Assembly: GCA_948468385.1 (NCBI GenBank)
Contig: CAOKHZ010000033.1
Coordinates: 1 to 42,069, forward strand
Direction of reading: 5' to 3'
DNA: 42,069 nt
DNA from: an uncultured Faecalicatena sp.
GTDB lineage: Bacteria > Bacillota > Clostridia > Lachnospirales > Lachnospiraceae
Shown here: piece after piece, positions 8,693 to 18,080 of the stretch
How positions within the stretch are numbered: the stretch's first letter is position 1
Layout of the letters: each line of letters begins with the position of its first letter
Notes under the pieces: model-generated
Database searches by the model: none
What the model saw: only the letters and a program-made list of their open reading frames with translations
Told to the model about the DNA's origin: nothing
Program-made: the position numbers and the translations under genes

Positions 8693-8776
8693 ATATCAGA
8701 TGGGGGTGACTCCCGCCGCTGATACAAATATGTTGCTCACTGCCTATAGAGGCGGGAGTCATTCCACATCTGATAT
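8693..8776. repeat. Two-tier inverted repeat (84 bases)
   Basis: Outer arms ATATCAGATG (8693-8702) and CATCTGATAT (8767-8776), inner arms GACTCCCGCC (8708-8717) and GGCGGGAGTC (8751-8760), all perfect. Internal loops of 5 and 6 bases separate them, and the apical loop is 33 bases. Either strand would fold into a long stem-loop. It may be a structured RNA or the terminus of a decayed element; no family is recognised. Confidence 0.6.
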
Positions 8777-8793
8777 AAAATGATGCATGACCG

Positions 8794-8829
8794 GGCAGAG
8801 CCCTATTTTGTGTTTGATAGGGCTCTGCC
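8794..8829 (-). terminator. Strong hairpin at the 3' end of the XRE gene
   Basis: Perfect 12-bp arms GGCAGAGCCCTA / TAGGGCTCTGCC with a 12-base loop, directly after the stop codon of the minus-strand XRE gene. The T tract is weak on either strand, so efficiency is uncertain. Confidence 0.55.
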
Positions 8830-9036
8830 TTAGTGTTTGCTTGAGGTTCTGCCAAGCAAATAATCAACCGTGACGTCATAATAATCTGCTAATTTTATAA
8901 ATACTTCGATGGGAATGTTGATTTTGCCCAGCTCGTATTTGGAATAATTTGTTTGTGTGATGTTTAAATAGTCAGCCAATTCTTGTTGTGTTTTGTCGTT
9001 GTCTTCCCGAAGGTTTCTTATATTATGGAATATCAT
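8830..9036 (-). CDS. XRE/Cro-CI family DNA-binding regulator
   Basis: A 68-residue single-domain protein. Residues about 5-62 form one lambda-repressor-like helix-turn-helix fold (TQQELADYLNITQTNYSKYELGKINIPIEVFIKLADYYDVTVDYLLGR). There is no sensor domain, so control would be through its abundance or a partner. It is divergent from the acyl ligase/NRPS operon across a 138-bp gap with a perfect palindrome over the operon's -35 box. It is therefore the best candidate for the local regulator, more likely a repressor given the position of that site. AAAGGA lies upstream of its ATG. Confidence 0.88.
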   Translation of the reverse strand: MIFHNIRNLREDNDKTQQELADYLNITQTNYSKYELGKINIPIEVFIKLADYYDVTVDYLLGRTSSKH

Positions 9037-9064
9037 AGAAAAAATCCTTTCGCAATTTTTCTCA

Positions 9065-9070
9065 ATTATA
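9065..9070 (-). promoter_or_regulatory. Candidate -10 box for the XRE gene
   Basis: TATAAT on the minus strand, 29 bp upstream of the XRE start. No clear -35 box lies at standard spacing; TTGCAA is 20 bp away. Proximity to the operator suggests that the XRE protein also controls itself. Confidence 0.35.
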
Positions 9071-9079
9071 AAAAAGTCT

Positions 9080-9109
9080 TAATACGACTATTGCAAAATA
9101 GTCGTATTA
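9080..9109. promoter_or_regulatory. Palindromic operator, probable XRE binding site
   Basis: Perfect inverted repeat with 13-bp arms TAATACGACTATT and AATAGTCGTATTA around GCAA. It encloses the -35 box of the ligase/NRPS promoter and fills most of the spacer to the -10. A weaker related site, GATAGTC (9123-9129) and GACTGTC (9137-9143), lies just downstream of the -10. Bound protein would occlude RNA polymerase. Assignment to the adjacent XRE protein is inferred from position. Confidence 0.7.
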
Positions 9110-9119
9110 TAACTATAAT
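9091..9119 (+). promoter_or_regulatory. Promoter of the acyl ligase/NRPS/carrier-protein operon
   Basis: TTGCAA (9091-9096), 17 bp, TATAAT (9114-9119). The -35 hexamer sits at the centre of the palindromic operator and is self-complementary. The ligase ATG is 56 bp downstream of the -10. Confidence 0.7.
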
Positions 9120-9174
9120 GGTGATAGTCACGTTACGACTGTCAAGGACACGTAAGACAAACAGGAGGAATGAC

Positions 9175-10797
9175 ATGGAAAAAAAGAAACGATTAACAAA
9201 CTACCCTTTATATGAACACACTCATATAACAAACGTAAAGCAACTCATCGAGGAAAACGCACGTCGCACTCCTGACCACTTGGCGTTCCGATATTTGTTC
9301 CAAAAAGAGGTAAAGAGCGTTACATACAAGCAGTTTTACGAGGATGTTATTGGCCTTGGCCTATTTTTGCGTCGTCAGGGATTTCAAAACAGAAAAATCG
9401 CTTTATTGGGGGAAAATAGCTACGATTGGATTTTGACATATTTTGCGACCGTGCTAAGTTCAAACATTATCGTACCCATAGACAAAGAATTATCAGATGA
9501 TGAGATTGGCAATCTGCTGTCTTTTTGTGATGCCGAAGTTTTGATTCATTCCGAGCTTTTTGCAAATACTGTGCAAAAAATGTTCCGCAAGGGTCAAGTG
9601 CAAAAAGTATTCAGCATGAAAAACTTTCCTACGTTCTTTGAATCTGTAAAAGGGATTGCCCCTGATGAAAAAGCTACTTTTCAGGAGGACATAGCTGTAT
9701 TCCAGAAGGAAGAAGTAGATGAGGACGCGGTATGTTCAATTATATTTACGTCCGGCACGACTGGAAAGCCGAAAGGAGTCATGCTGTCACAAAGGAATTT
9801 GATGGCAGATGCGTTTGCAAGTGCCCGATATGTATATTTGTCTGGTCCTTCACTGCTCACGCTTCCTCTTCATCATACCTTTGCGTTTACTGCCGGGGTT
9901 TTAGGAGTGTCCATTTACGGCCTGCCTATCTGCATCAGCAAAAGCCTACGGACATTTAAATCGGACCTGCAGACATTTAAACCGCAACATATTTTTCTGG
10001 TTCCACTTTATGTGGAAACATTGCATAAAACAATCTGGAACACTGCGAGACAGCAGAAAAGGGGTAAATTATTGAAAGCTTTAATAATGTTTAGCAATCT
10101 GGCGAGAAAGTGTGGATTAGATTTTCGAAAAAAATTATTTCATTCTATTTTGGAGCAGTTCGGCGGAAATCTCGAGTTGCTTGTTTCCGGCGGTGCGCCA
10201 CTTTCATCGCGTTTCGCCAAAGGTCTGGAGGATATTGGAATCCAGGTTTTGAATGGATACGGAATCACAGAATGCGCCCCCGTCGTCGCCGTAAATCGAA
10301 ATCAGTATTGCAGAAATGAGAGCGTCGGACTCCCATTGTCTTGCTGTGATGTCAAAATCGAGGATGGGGAAATCTGGGTAAAGGGAGCAAACGTCATGCT
10401 CGGATACTATCACGATGAAGCCGCGACACGCGAGACACTGGAAGATGGATGGTTTAAAACCGGCGATTTGGGATATCTGGACGAGGATGGTTTCTTATAC
10501 GTTACGGGTCGCAAGAAAAATCTTGTCATTCTTAGCAACGGGGAAAATGTTTCTCCGGAAGAACTGGAAGAAAAGCTTCAGGTCATCGAACATGTACAAG
10601 AAGTTATTGTCTACGAAAAAGACGGCTCCCTGGCGGCTGAAATTTATGCGGAAAACGAGGAAGAGATTCAAAATAAAATTCACGAAAGCATTTTGGAGTT
10701 AAATAGAAAATTGCCCGTTTATAAGCGGATACAAAGAATCTTTTTCCGCGATTCGGAGTTTGAAAAAACGACCACGAAAAAAATAAAACGCCAATGA
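9175..10797 (+). CDS. AMP-dependent acyl ligase (fatty acyl-CoA/ACP ligase type) for NRPS loading
   Basis: A 540-residue ANL-superfamily enzyme that would activate a carboxylic acid as an acyl-adenylate and pass it to CoA or a carrier protein. Motifs: TSGTTGKPKG at residues 192-201; SGGAPLSSRFA; NGYGITECAPVV, as in FadD-type ligases; GWFKTGDLGYLDEDGFLYVTGRKKN, the hinge region; and a C-terminal TTTKKIKR with the conserved catalytic Lys region. The ATG at 9175 follows AGGAGG; a longer frame upstream would run through the promoter. It is the first gene of the operon, and its stop lies just before the NRPS ribosome-binding site. Location and the downstream carrier protein suggest that it supplies the N-acyl group of the lipopeptide. 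Whether it makes acyl-CoA or loads the carrier directly cannot be told. Confidence 0.85.
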   Translation: MEKKKRLTNYPLYEHTHITNVKQLIEENARRTPDHLAFRYLFQKEVKSVTYKQFYEDVIGLGLFLRRQGFQNRKIALLGENSYDWILTYFATVLSSNIIVPIDKELSDDEIGNLLSFCDAEVLIHSELFANTVQKMFRKGQVQKVFSMKNFPTFFESVKGIAPDEKATFQEDIAVFQKEEVDEDAVCSIIFTSGTTGKPKGVMLSQRNLMADAFASARYVYLSGPSLLTLPLHHTFAFTAGVLGVSIYGLPICISKSLRTFKSDLQTFKPQHIFLVPLYVETLHKTIWNTARQQKRGKLLKALIMFSNLARKCGLDFRKKLFHSILEQFGGNLELLVSGGAPLSSRFAKGLEDIGIQVLNGYGITECAPVVAVNRNQYCRNESVGLPLSCCDVKIEDGEIWVKGANVMLGYYHDEAATRETLEDGWFKTGDLGYLDEDGFLYVTGRKKNLVILSNGENVSPEELEEKLQVIEHVQEVIVYEKDGSLAAEIYAENEEEIQNKIHESILELNRKLPVYKRIQRIFFRDSEFEKTTTKKIKRQ

Positions 10798-10814
10798 CAA
10801 AGGAGAAAAGAAGC

Positions 10815-13800
10815 ATGTATGACTTGTCTAAACCACAAAAGTCCATCTACAACATGGAAAAATTTACGGGCGGTACTGTTGCGAATATATGTTGCAGTAT
10901 GCTATGCGTCGGTAAAATGGATATTGACACATTAAAAAATGCGGTCAATGAACTTTATCGTCTTAATGATGCTCTGCGGGTACGGATCATGGAAACTCCG
11001 AGCGGAACAAGGCAATCCATTTCCGATTATAGTGAACATGATTTTGAAATACTGATCTTTCAAAATGATACAGAATTTTCATCGTATGCAGAAGAGTATG
11101 CGAAACAATCGCTCGACCTATATGGTTCTCTTTGTGATATAAAAATTATATTTGTTGAAAATAAGTACGGCCTGCTTGTCAAACTTCACCACATCATTAG
11201 TGATGCATGGACGATGTCGCTATTGGCAAAGCAATTTGCCGCCATACTTAACGGAGAAATGCCTGAAGCATATTCCTATACTGAATATCTCAAATCAGAG
11301 AAAACGTATGTGGCAAGTAAGCATTATCAAAAAGACAAGCAATTTTTCCTCGAACAGTTTCATAAATGTGATGAGATTACCTATTTATCGGACAAGCAAG
11401 ATATGGATTATCATGCCGACAGAAAGACATTTGCACTTACAAAGGGGTTGACCGCACAAATTACGGCGTTGGCCGAGAGAAACCATAGCAGCATGTTTGC
11501 CGTCATGGTGACGCTGTTCGGAATTTATTTCAGCCGCATAAAGATGAATGTGGAAAAATTTTATATTGGCACGCCCGTCTTGAATCGTGCAAGGATAAAA
11601 GAGCAAAATATGATGGGAATGTTTATAAACACGGTTCCGTTGTTCATGGAAATAGATTCCGAAAAAACATTTGGTGAAAATTTGCAGGTTACGACGAATC
11701 ATATCATGTCGCTCTTACGTCATCAGCATTATAACTATGAAGATTTGTTATCTGCGTTGCGCACAGAGAGTAGTTTGCCCACCGAAAAACTGTACGACGT
11801 AATCTTAAGCTATCAAAACGCGAAAACCAGGACAAGAGAGTTCCAAACAAAATGGCATCCTTGTGGCATGCAGATTGAAAATCTGCAGATACATATGGAT
11901 GACCGTGATGACATGGGCATGTTGACAATTAACTATGACTATCGGACAGACAAATTCACGGAAAAAGAGATTGAACGTATGCACGAGCATTTGTCCAATC
12001 TTTTTGCCGATGCTGTAAATAATGAGAACAAAAAAATATATGAGCTTAATATTCTTTCGAGTAAAGAAAAGAGTACTCTGCTTTATGAATTTAATTATAC
12101 AAAAGCTGATTATTTCAGGGAGAAATGTTTGCATCAGCTATTTGAAGAACAAGTGAAAAGAACGCCTAATAAAACGGCGGTTATTGATTGCAATAAAACG
12201 TTAACGTATGATGAATTAAATAGAATGTCTAATCGAATTGCAAACGCTCTTATCGAAAAAGGTATTGTTAAGGGTGACATTATCGCGTTCGCGCTTCCGA
12301 GAAGGAGCTGCTTGATTGCGACTATGTTCGGTATACTTAAAAGTGGGGCCGCATATATGCCGATTGACCCGGATTATCCACAAGATAGAATTGACTATAT
12401 GCTGTCGGACAGTAATGCGAAGCTATTTATAACAAAGAATAATCTTAGTGATTATATATCGGACGATGAGGAAAATCCAAATGTTGAAATAGCTTCGGAA
12501 AGTTATTGCTATTGCATTTACACGTCGGGAAGTACTGGTAAACCGAAGGGAACGATTTTGCAACATAAAGGAATTGTAAATTTGGTGAAAAATCTAACTA
12601 TATATGGTAATGTTTCCAAAATTCAAACAATTGGATTTTTAACGACGATTACTTTTGATGTCGCCACACAAGAAATATTAACCGCGATGTTAAATGGATT
12701 TGTAGGTGTTCTTTTGCCTGAACGCAAAGAAACGGAGATTGAAAAAATTATTGATTATATTGAGAAGTATAATGTTGATATGATTTATTCTACACCGTCC
12801 TATTTTGATGCTTTAACATTTGAATATTATAATGCGGATAGATTATTGAAAAGGCTAAATACGATTGTACTGGCAGGGGAAAAGTTTTATTTGAACGCCA
12901 ATGCTGTTGAATTAGGCGAACGCTATCATGCGATTTTTGAAAATCAGTATGGACCAGCAGAAACACATGTTATTACTACGAACACGATAAGGCAGCTTAA
13001 AAATTCGAGTGGAAGTAATATGCACATAGGAAAACCTATTTCAAATACGCAAATCTACATTGTCGATAAATATAATAATATTCTGCCTATAGGTCACATG
13101 GGCGAATTGTGTATTGCCGGGGATAGCGTAGGTGCGGGGTATTTGAACCGTGTCGAATTAACCGCGGAAAAGTTTATTGATAATCCGTTCGGTGGCGGGA
13201 AGCTGTATAAAACGGGTGATGTCGCGTATTGGCGCAAGGATGGAAATATTGTGTTTGTTGGCAGAAATGATTTTCAGGTTAAAATCCGAGGGCTTCGTAT
13301 TGAACTTGGTGAGATTGAAAATGCCATATGCTCCGTGGATGGAATTTTGCAAGCTGTCGTTGTAGTGCGCAAGGATGAAATCGGCAGACAACTTATGTGT
13401 GCGTTCTATACTGAGAAATCGGTGGTTGGCATTGCAGATATTAAAAAGACAATTCTAAACAGATTGCCCAAGTATATGTTGCCTCATGTTTTTACAAGAC
13501 TTGATGAAATGCCGCTTACGTCAAGCGGTAAAATAAATCGTAAGGCTTTGCCGGAGATTGATTTATGTGATTTTTCCAATGAGGTTGAATATGTAGAACC
13601 AAAAACAGAAGCAGAAAAGCTATTGGTATTTGAAATTGGACAAATTTTGTTTTTAAACAAAATAAGTGTATTGGATAATTTTTTTGATATTGGCGGAGAT
13701 AGTTTGAAAGCTATCGAGCTTCTTTCAAAATTGGAAGCTCACGGATTTTGTACGACTGTCAAAAATATTTTTGACAGCGAAAATATAAAAATGCTTGCCA

Positions 13801-16800
13801 AAAAACTTGAAAAAACAAAAAAAGCAAAGGACATTTTGGATTATGAAGGCGATATTCCTGCAACACTTGCACAAATGCGTATATATACGGCGCAAAGCCT
13901 GAATGTAAATTCTACAACCTACAATGTGCCGTATGTATTCAAAGTAAAAGAATTAAATATTGATAAATTGCAAATGGCCGTTGACAAAATGATGGAACGC
14001 CATGAAATATTACGCACCCATTTTGAGAACAAGGGTGGCCGGATTGTTCAAATAATCAAAGAAAAGGTCGTATGTAAAATAGAATGCCTTCGGAGTGATG
14101 AAATTTCGGCGTTTGTTCGTCCGTTTGATTTGTCAAGCACTCCGCTTATTCGCGTTGGCTATTATAAAAATACAATTATGCTTGATATGCACCATATCAT
14201 AACGGATGGTGGCTCCATGCCGATATTACTGAAGGAGTTGAATGATTTATATATGGGCAGAGAATTAAATTGCGTTCCCGTTCAGTATAAGCAGTTTTCT
14301 ACTGAAAAACAAGATTATACCGATTGTAAAAAATACTGGCTATCTGTTTACAATGATGAATTACCGGAACTTGGAATCAATACCGATTTTCCGAGAGGAC
14401 AAAAGCAATCATTTAACGGAAACGCCATATATGATACGATAGAAATAGTGCTACATGGTAAGATTGTTGATAAATGTAAGAATCTTAAAATCACGCCATT
14501 TGTATTTTATATGAGCGCATTTAACGTTCTGTTGTCAAAATTTAGCGGTGATGAGGATGTTGTTATAGGTGTGCCTGTTAGCGGCCGCAAAAATAAGTAT
14601 TTAAGCACGATTGGAATGTTTGTAAACACAATCGCGCTCCGCAATAAACCGATAGGCAGTAAAAAAGTATCGGAATTTATACAAGAAGTTAAGACGAATT
14701 CCGTAAATGCTATTGTTAATCAGGATTATCCGTTTGGGGAGCTTGTAAGGGAACTCAAAATTGACACTCAAAGCAGAAATCCGTTGTTTGACGTGATGTT
14801 TGCATATCAGAGTGAGGAGATGACAAATGTGATGTTTGGTGATGAACCGGCGGAACTTTTGCCTATTCCCATTACAACGTCAAAATACGATTTTACATTT
14901 AATATAATGCCACGCGAAAATGATATTGTGATTATGGTGGAATATTGCACGGATTTATATTCGGAAAAGACAATAAATCGCTTGATTGACGCATATAAAA
15001 GGATATTGACGGCAATGCTTGATGAGAAACGGTTTATTTATGATATTTCTGCAATATCCAAGGAGGAAGAAAGCAAGATACTTTATGAATTTAATGATGC
15101 AAAAGTGGATTACCCAAGAGATAAGTGTGTACATCAGCTATTTGAGGAGCAAGTGAAGAAAACGCCGGACAAGATGGCGGTTGTCGCTTGCGACAAGACC
15201 TTGACTTATAATGAACTTAATAAGCTATCCAATCGAATCGCAAACGCCCTTATTGAAAAAGGCATCGGTAAGGGTGATATTGTCGCGTTCGCGCTTCCGA
15301 GACGGAGTTATCTGATCGCGGTAATGTTCGGAATACTCAAAAGTGGAGCGGCATATATGCCGGTTGACCCCGACTATCCGAAGAATAGAATTGATTATAT
15401 ATTGTCGGACAGTAATGCAAAAGTATTTATCACGGATGGTAATATATATGGTTATATATCAGATGTTGAGCAAAATCCGAATGTTGAAATGACTTCGGAA
15501 AGCTATTGTTACTGCATTTACACGTCAGGAAGTACCGGAAAACCCAAAGGAACGCTTCTTCATCATAGAGGCATTGTAAATCTTGTGACGAATCTTGATA
15601 TATATAAAGATCTTTTGAAATGCAAGGTATTTGGATTTTTGACAACAATCACCTTTGATGTTGCCACGCAAGAAATTTTGACCGCATTGTTAAACGGATT
15701 TACAGGTTGTCTAATGCCTGAACGCTCAAAATCATCAGTTGAGGAAATTTCTGATGGAATCGTAAAAAACGAGATAGATATCATTTACGCCACGCCATCG
15801 TACTTTGACATGCTGATGTCAACGACTGAAAATGCTAAAAAAATATTAAGCAGATTAAAAGTGATGGTATTGGCAGGTGAAAAATTTTATTTGAATAATA
15901 TAGTCAAGGGATTGAGAAATACATATGAAACTATATTTGAGAATCAATATGGACCTGTCGAACTTCATGTTATTGCGGCCTCGACGACGGTCGAAGGTGA
16001 TGATTTCGCCAGTATCGGTCGCCCCATTGCGAATAACGCTGCTTATATTGTCGATAAATATAGCCATATCCTGCCTATAGGTGTTACTGGCGAATTGTGC
16101 ATTGCTGGTGATGGCGTTGGCGCGGGATACTTAAACCGTCCGGAGCTGACCGCTGAAAAATTTATAGATAATCCCTTTGGGGAGGGTAAAATGTACAAAA
16201 CGGGCGACCTTGCCTACTGGCGCGAGGACGGCAATCTCGTGTTTGTTGGGAGAAATGATTTTCAGGTCAAAATCCGTGGCCTTCGTATTGAGCTTGGTGA
16301 GATTGAAAGTGCGATTTGTTCCGTGGACGGAATTTCGCAAGCCGTTGTCGTAGTACGCAAGGACAAAAGTGGGCGGCAACTTATCTGTGCATTTTATACG
16401 GAAAATTCGAAAGTTGAAATTGCCGACATAAAGAAGGTCGTTTTGAACCGATTGCCCCAATATATGCTTCCGCATATATTTCACCGTATCGATAAAATGC
16501 CGTTAACGCCAAGCGGGAAGATAAATCGCAAGGCGTTGCCGGAGGTTGATTTGGAAAATATTTCAAATGAAACCGAGTACGTCAAGCCTCGAACCGAATT
16601 GCAAAAAGAAATTGCAGGACTTATGGAACAAGTGTTGTACCGCTCGCCAGTCGGGCTGTATGATGATTTCTTCGACTGTGGAGGTGACAGTCTGAAAGCA
16701 ATTGAATTTGTATCAAAGGCGCATACGGATGGGATTTATTTCAATATGCAGGCGGTTTTTGATCATTCCACCGTGCAAGCATTATGTGAATATATTGAAA

Positions 16801-18065
16801 AAGGCGATAAGGCGACGGTTTCCTATAATGACAATGATTTTTGTGACATTCACCAAATCATTTCAAATAATGTGATTTCGAGCACCTATGCGATTTGTAA
16901 GAATGAACTTGGCAACGTTTTTCTTACCGGTGCAACCGGTTATTTGGGAATTCATATTTTGGCTGAATTTCTGGAAAGCGAGAACGGAAAAATTTATTGT
17001 CTGGTGCGTGGCAATGATATGGAGGACAGTAAAGACAGATTGAAGGGATTGTTGAATTTCTATTTTGACGGTAAGTATGTTTCCATGCTTGATACGAGAA
17101 TAATCGTCATAAACGGAGAATTGCTTTCGGACGATTTTGGCCTTGATAAAATTCAATATGACTCGATTGCGGATGATGTTCATACGATTATTCACGCTGC
17201 CGCAAGTGTGAAGCATTATGGTTCATATAAGTATTTTTATGACATTAACGTGGAAGGGACACGACGAGTCATTTATTTCACCAGACAAGCGAATGCAAAC
17301 CTGATACATGTTTCAACCTTGAGCGTGTCAGGCAATAGTCTGGGGGACAATTTCGATACTTACAGAAGTGCGAACGAGAAATTGTTCGGCGAAAACAGTT
17401 TGTTTATAGGTCAGGAACTTGATAACGTATATATACGTAGTAAATTTGAAGCCGAAAAGATGGTCATTGAAGCCATGGCAGGAGGATTACATATAAATAT
17501 TTGTCGAATGGGTAATCTGACCAATCGGTATTCTGACGGTAAATTTCAATATAATTATGAGTCAAATGCTTTTGTACGGCGAGTGAAAGCCTTGTTGGAA
17601 TTAGGTGCATTTCCAGATTATTTATTGCCTCTGTATGCAGAATTTACACCCGTTGACGATGCGGCGAGGGCAGTCATGGTAATTGCAAGGCATTTTAACA
17701 TGAACTATAATGTGTTTCACGTCAACAATCACAAGGTCGTGTATTTTGACAAATTGTTGAAATGTTTTGAAAATATTGGAATTGATATGGAAGTCGTAAG
17801 CGACAAGGACTTTTCAAGGCGTTTGCGAAACATGGCAGAACAATCGGGCAGGGAATACATATTTGAAACATTCATCAATGATATGACGGAAGAGGAACAT
17901 TTAAATTACGATAGCAACATTCGGATTTTAAACGATTTTACAGTGGATTATTTAAAGGCTCTTGGCTTTGAATGGTCAGACATCGGGATGGACTATGTAG
18001 AGAAATACATCAATTATTTTAAGAAAATCGGATACATTTTCTCAAATGGTAACAAACAAATTTAA
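10815..18065 (+). CDS. Nonribosomal peptide synthetase, C-A-T-C-A-T-reductase
   Basis: 2416 residues, two modules. Condensation domain 1 spans about 1-430, with HHIISDA at 125-131. Adenylation domain 1 spans about 439-910, with YTSGSTGKPKG at 569-579 and the A10 Lys at 906. Carrier 1 has GGDSLKA with Ser963. Condensation domain 2 has HHIITDG from 1126. Adenylation domain 2 spans about 1439-1906, with YTSGSTGKPKG from 1569 and Lys1902. Carrier 2 has Ser1959. A terminal NAD(P)H-dependent thioester reductase follows from about 2030, with GATGYLG at 2039-2045 and Tyr2206/Lys2210 as YxxxK. There is no thioesterase or epimerase. The first condensation domain would accept an acyl donor, and the reductase would release an aldehyde or alcohol. 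I chose the ATG at 10815 because AAAGGAG precedes it; an ATG at 10794 overlaps the ligase stop. The gene is AT-rich compared with its flanks. Gut clostridia are known to encode similar synthetases that make N-acyl dipeptide aldehydes. Confidence 0.92.
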   Translation: MYDLSKPQKSIYNMEKFTGGTVANICCSMLCVGKMDIDTLKNAVNELYRLNDALRVRIMETPSGTRQSISDYSEHDFEILIFQNDTEFSSYAEEYAKQSLDLYGSLCDIKIIFVENKYGLLVKLHHIISDAWTMSLLAKQFAAILNGEMPEAYSYTEYLKSEKTYVASKHYQKDKQFFLEQFHKCDEITYLSDKQDMDYHADRKTFALTKGLTAQITALAERNHSSMFAVMVTLFGIYFSRIKMNVEKFYIGTPVLNRARIKEQNMMGMFINTVPLFMEIDSEKTFGENLQVTTNHIMSLLRHQHYNYEDLLSALRTESSLPTEKLYDVILSYQNAKTRTREFQTKWHPCGMQIENLQIHMDDRDDMGMLTINYDYRTDKFTEKEIERMHEHLSNLFADAVNNENKKIYELNILSSKEKSTLLYEFNYTKADYFREKCLHQLFEEQVKRTPNKTAVIDCNKTLTYDELNRMSNRIANALIEKGIVKGDIIAFALPRRSCLIATMFGILKSGAAYMPIDPDYPQDRIDYMLSDSNAKLFITKNNLSDYISDDEENPNVEIASESYCYCIYTSGSTGKPKGTILQHKGIVNLVKNLTIYGNVSKIQTIGFLTTITFDVATQEILTAMLNGFVGVLLPERKETEIEKIIDYIEKYNVDMIYSTPSYFDALTFEYYNADRLLKRLNTIVLAGEKFYLNANAVELGERYHAIFENQYGPAETHVITTNTIRQLKNSSGSNMHIGKPISNTQIYIVDKYNNILPIGHMGELCIAGDSVGAGYLNRVELTAEKFIDNPFGGGKLYKTGDVAYWRKDGNIVFVGRNDFQVKIRGLRIELGEIENAICSVDGILQAVVVVRKDEIGRQLMCAFYTEKSVVGIADIKKTILNRLPKYMLPHVFTRLDEMPLTSSGKINRKALPEIDLCDFSNEVEYVEPKTEAEKLLVFEIGQILFLNKISVLDNFFDIGGDSLKAIELLSKLEAHGFCTTVKNIFDSENIKMLAKKLEKTKKAKDILDYEGDIPATLAQMRIYTAQSLNVNSTTYNVPYVFKVKELNIDKLQMAVDKMMERHEILRTHFENKGGRIVQIIKEKVVCKIECLRSDEISAFVRPFDLSSTPLIRVGYYKNTIMLDMHHIITDGGSMPILLKELNDLYMGRELNCVPVQYKQFSTEKQDYTDCKKYWLSVYNDELPELGINTDFPRGQKQSFNGNAIYDTIEIVLHGKIVDKCKNLKITPFVFYMSAFNVLLSKFSGDEDVVIGVPVSGRKNKYLSTIGMFVNTIALRNKPIGSKKVSEFIQEVKTNSVNAIVNQDYPFGELVRELKIDTQSRNPLFDVMFAYQSEEMTNVMFGDEPAELLPIPITTSKYDFTFNIMPRENDIVIMVEYCTDLYSEKTINRLIDAYKRILTAMLDEKRFIYDISAISKEEESKILYEFNDAKVDYPRDKCVHQLFEEQVKKTPDKMAVVACDKTLTYNELNKLSNRIANALIEKGIGKGDIVAFALPRRSYLIAVMFGILKSGAAYMPVDPDYPKNRIDYILSDSNAKVFITDGNIYGYISDVEQNPNVEMTSESYCYCIYTSGSTGKPKGTLLHHRGIVNLVTNLDIYKDLLKCKVFGFLTTITFDVATQEILTALLNGFTGCLMPERSKSSVEEISDGIVKNEIDIIYATPSYFDMLMSTTENAKKILSRLKVMVLAGEKFYLNNIVKGLRNTYETIFENQYGPVELHVIAASTTVEGDDFASIGRPIANNAAYIVDKYSHILPIGVTGELCIAGDGVGAGYLNRPELTAEKFIDNPFGEGKMYKTGDLAYWREDGNLVFVGRNDFQVKIRGLRIELGEIESAICSVDGISQAVVVVRKDKSGRQLICAFYTENSKVEIADIKKVVLNRLPQYMLPHIFHRIDKMPLTPSGKINRKALPEVDLENISNETEYVKPRTELQKEIAGLMEQVLYRSPVGLYDDFFDCGGDSLKAIEFVSKAHTDGIYFNMQAVFDHSTVQALCEYIEKGDKATVSYNDNDFCDIHQIISNNVISSTYAICKNELGNVFLTGATGYLGIHILAEFLESENGKIYCLVRGNDMEDSKDRLKGLLNFYFDGKYVSMLDTRIIVINGELLSDDFGLDKIQYDSIADDVHTIIHAAASVKHYGSYKYFYDINVEGTRRVIYFTRQANANLIHVSTLSVSGNSLGDNFDTYRSANEKLFGENSLFIGQELDNVYIRSKFEAEKMVIEAMAGGLHINICRMGNLTNRYSDGKFQYNYESNAFVRRVKALLELGAFPDYLLPLYAEFTPVDDAARAVMVIARHFNMNYNVFHVNNHKVVYFDKLLKCFENIGIDMEVVSDKDFSRRLRNMAEQSGREYIFETFINDMTEEEHLNYDSNIRILNDFTVDYLKALGFEWSDIGMDYVEKYINYFKKIGYIFSNGNKQI

Positions 18066-18080
18066 TATGGAGGTAAAATT

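Noticed and set aside
8983-9174. N-terminal extension of the acyl ligase by 64 codons
   Set aside because: The extension would run antisense through the XRE gene and through the promoter and operator; ATG at 9175 has a strong AGGAGG and begins the conserved protein.
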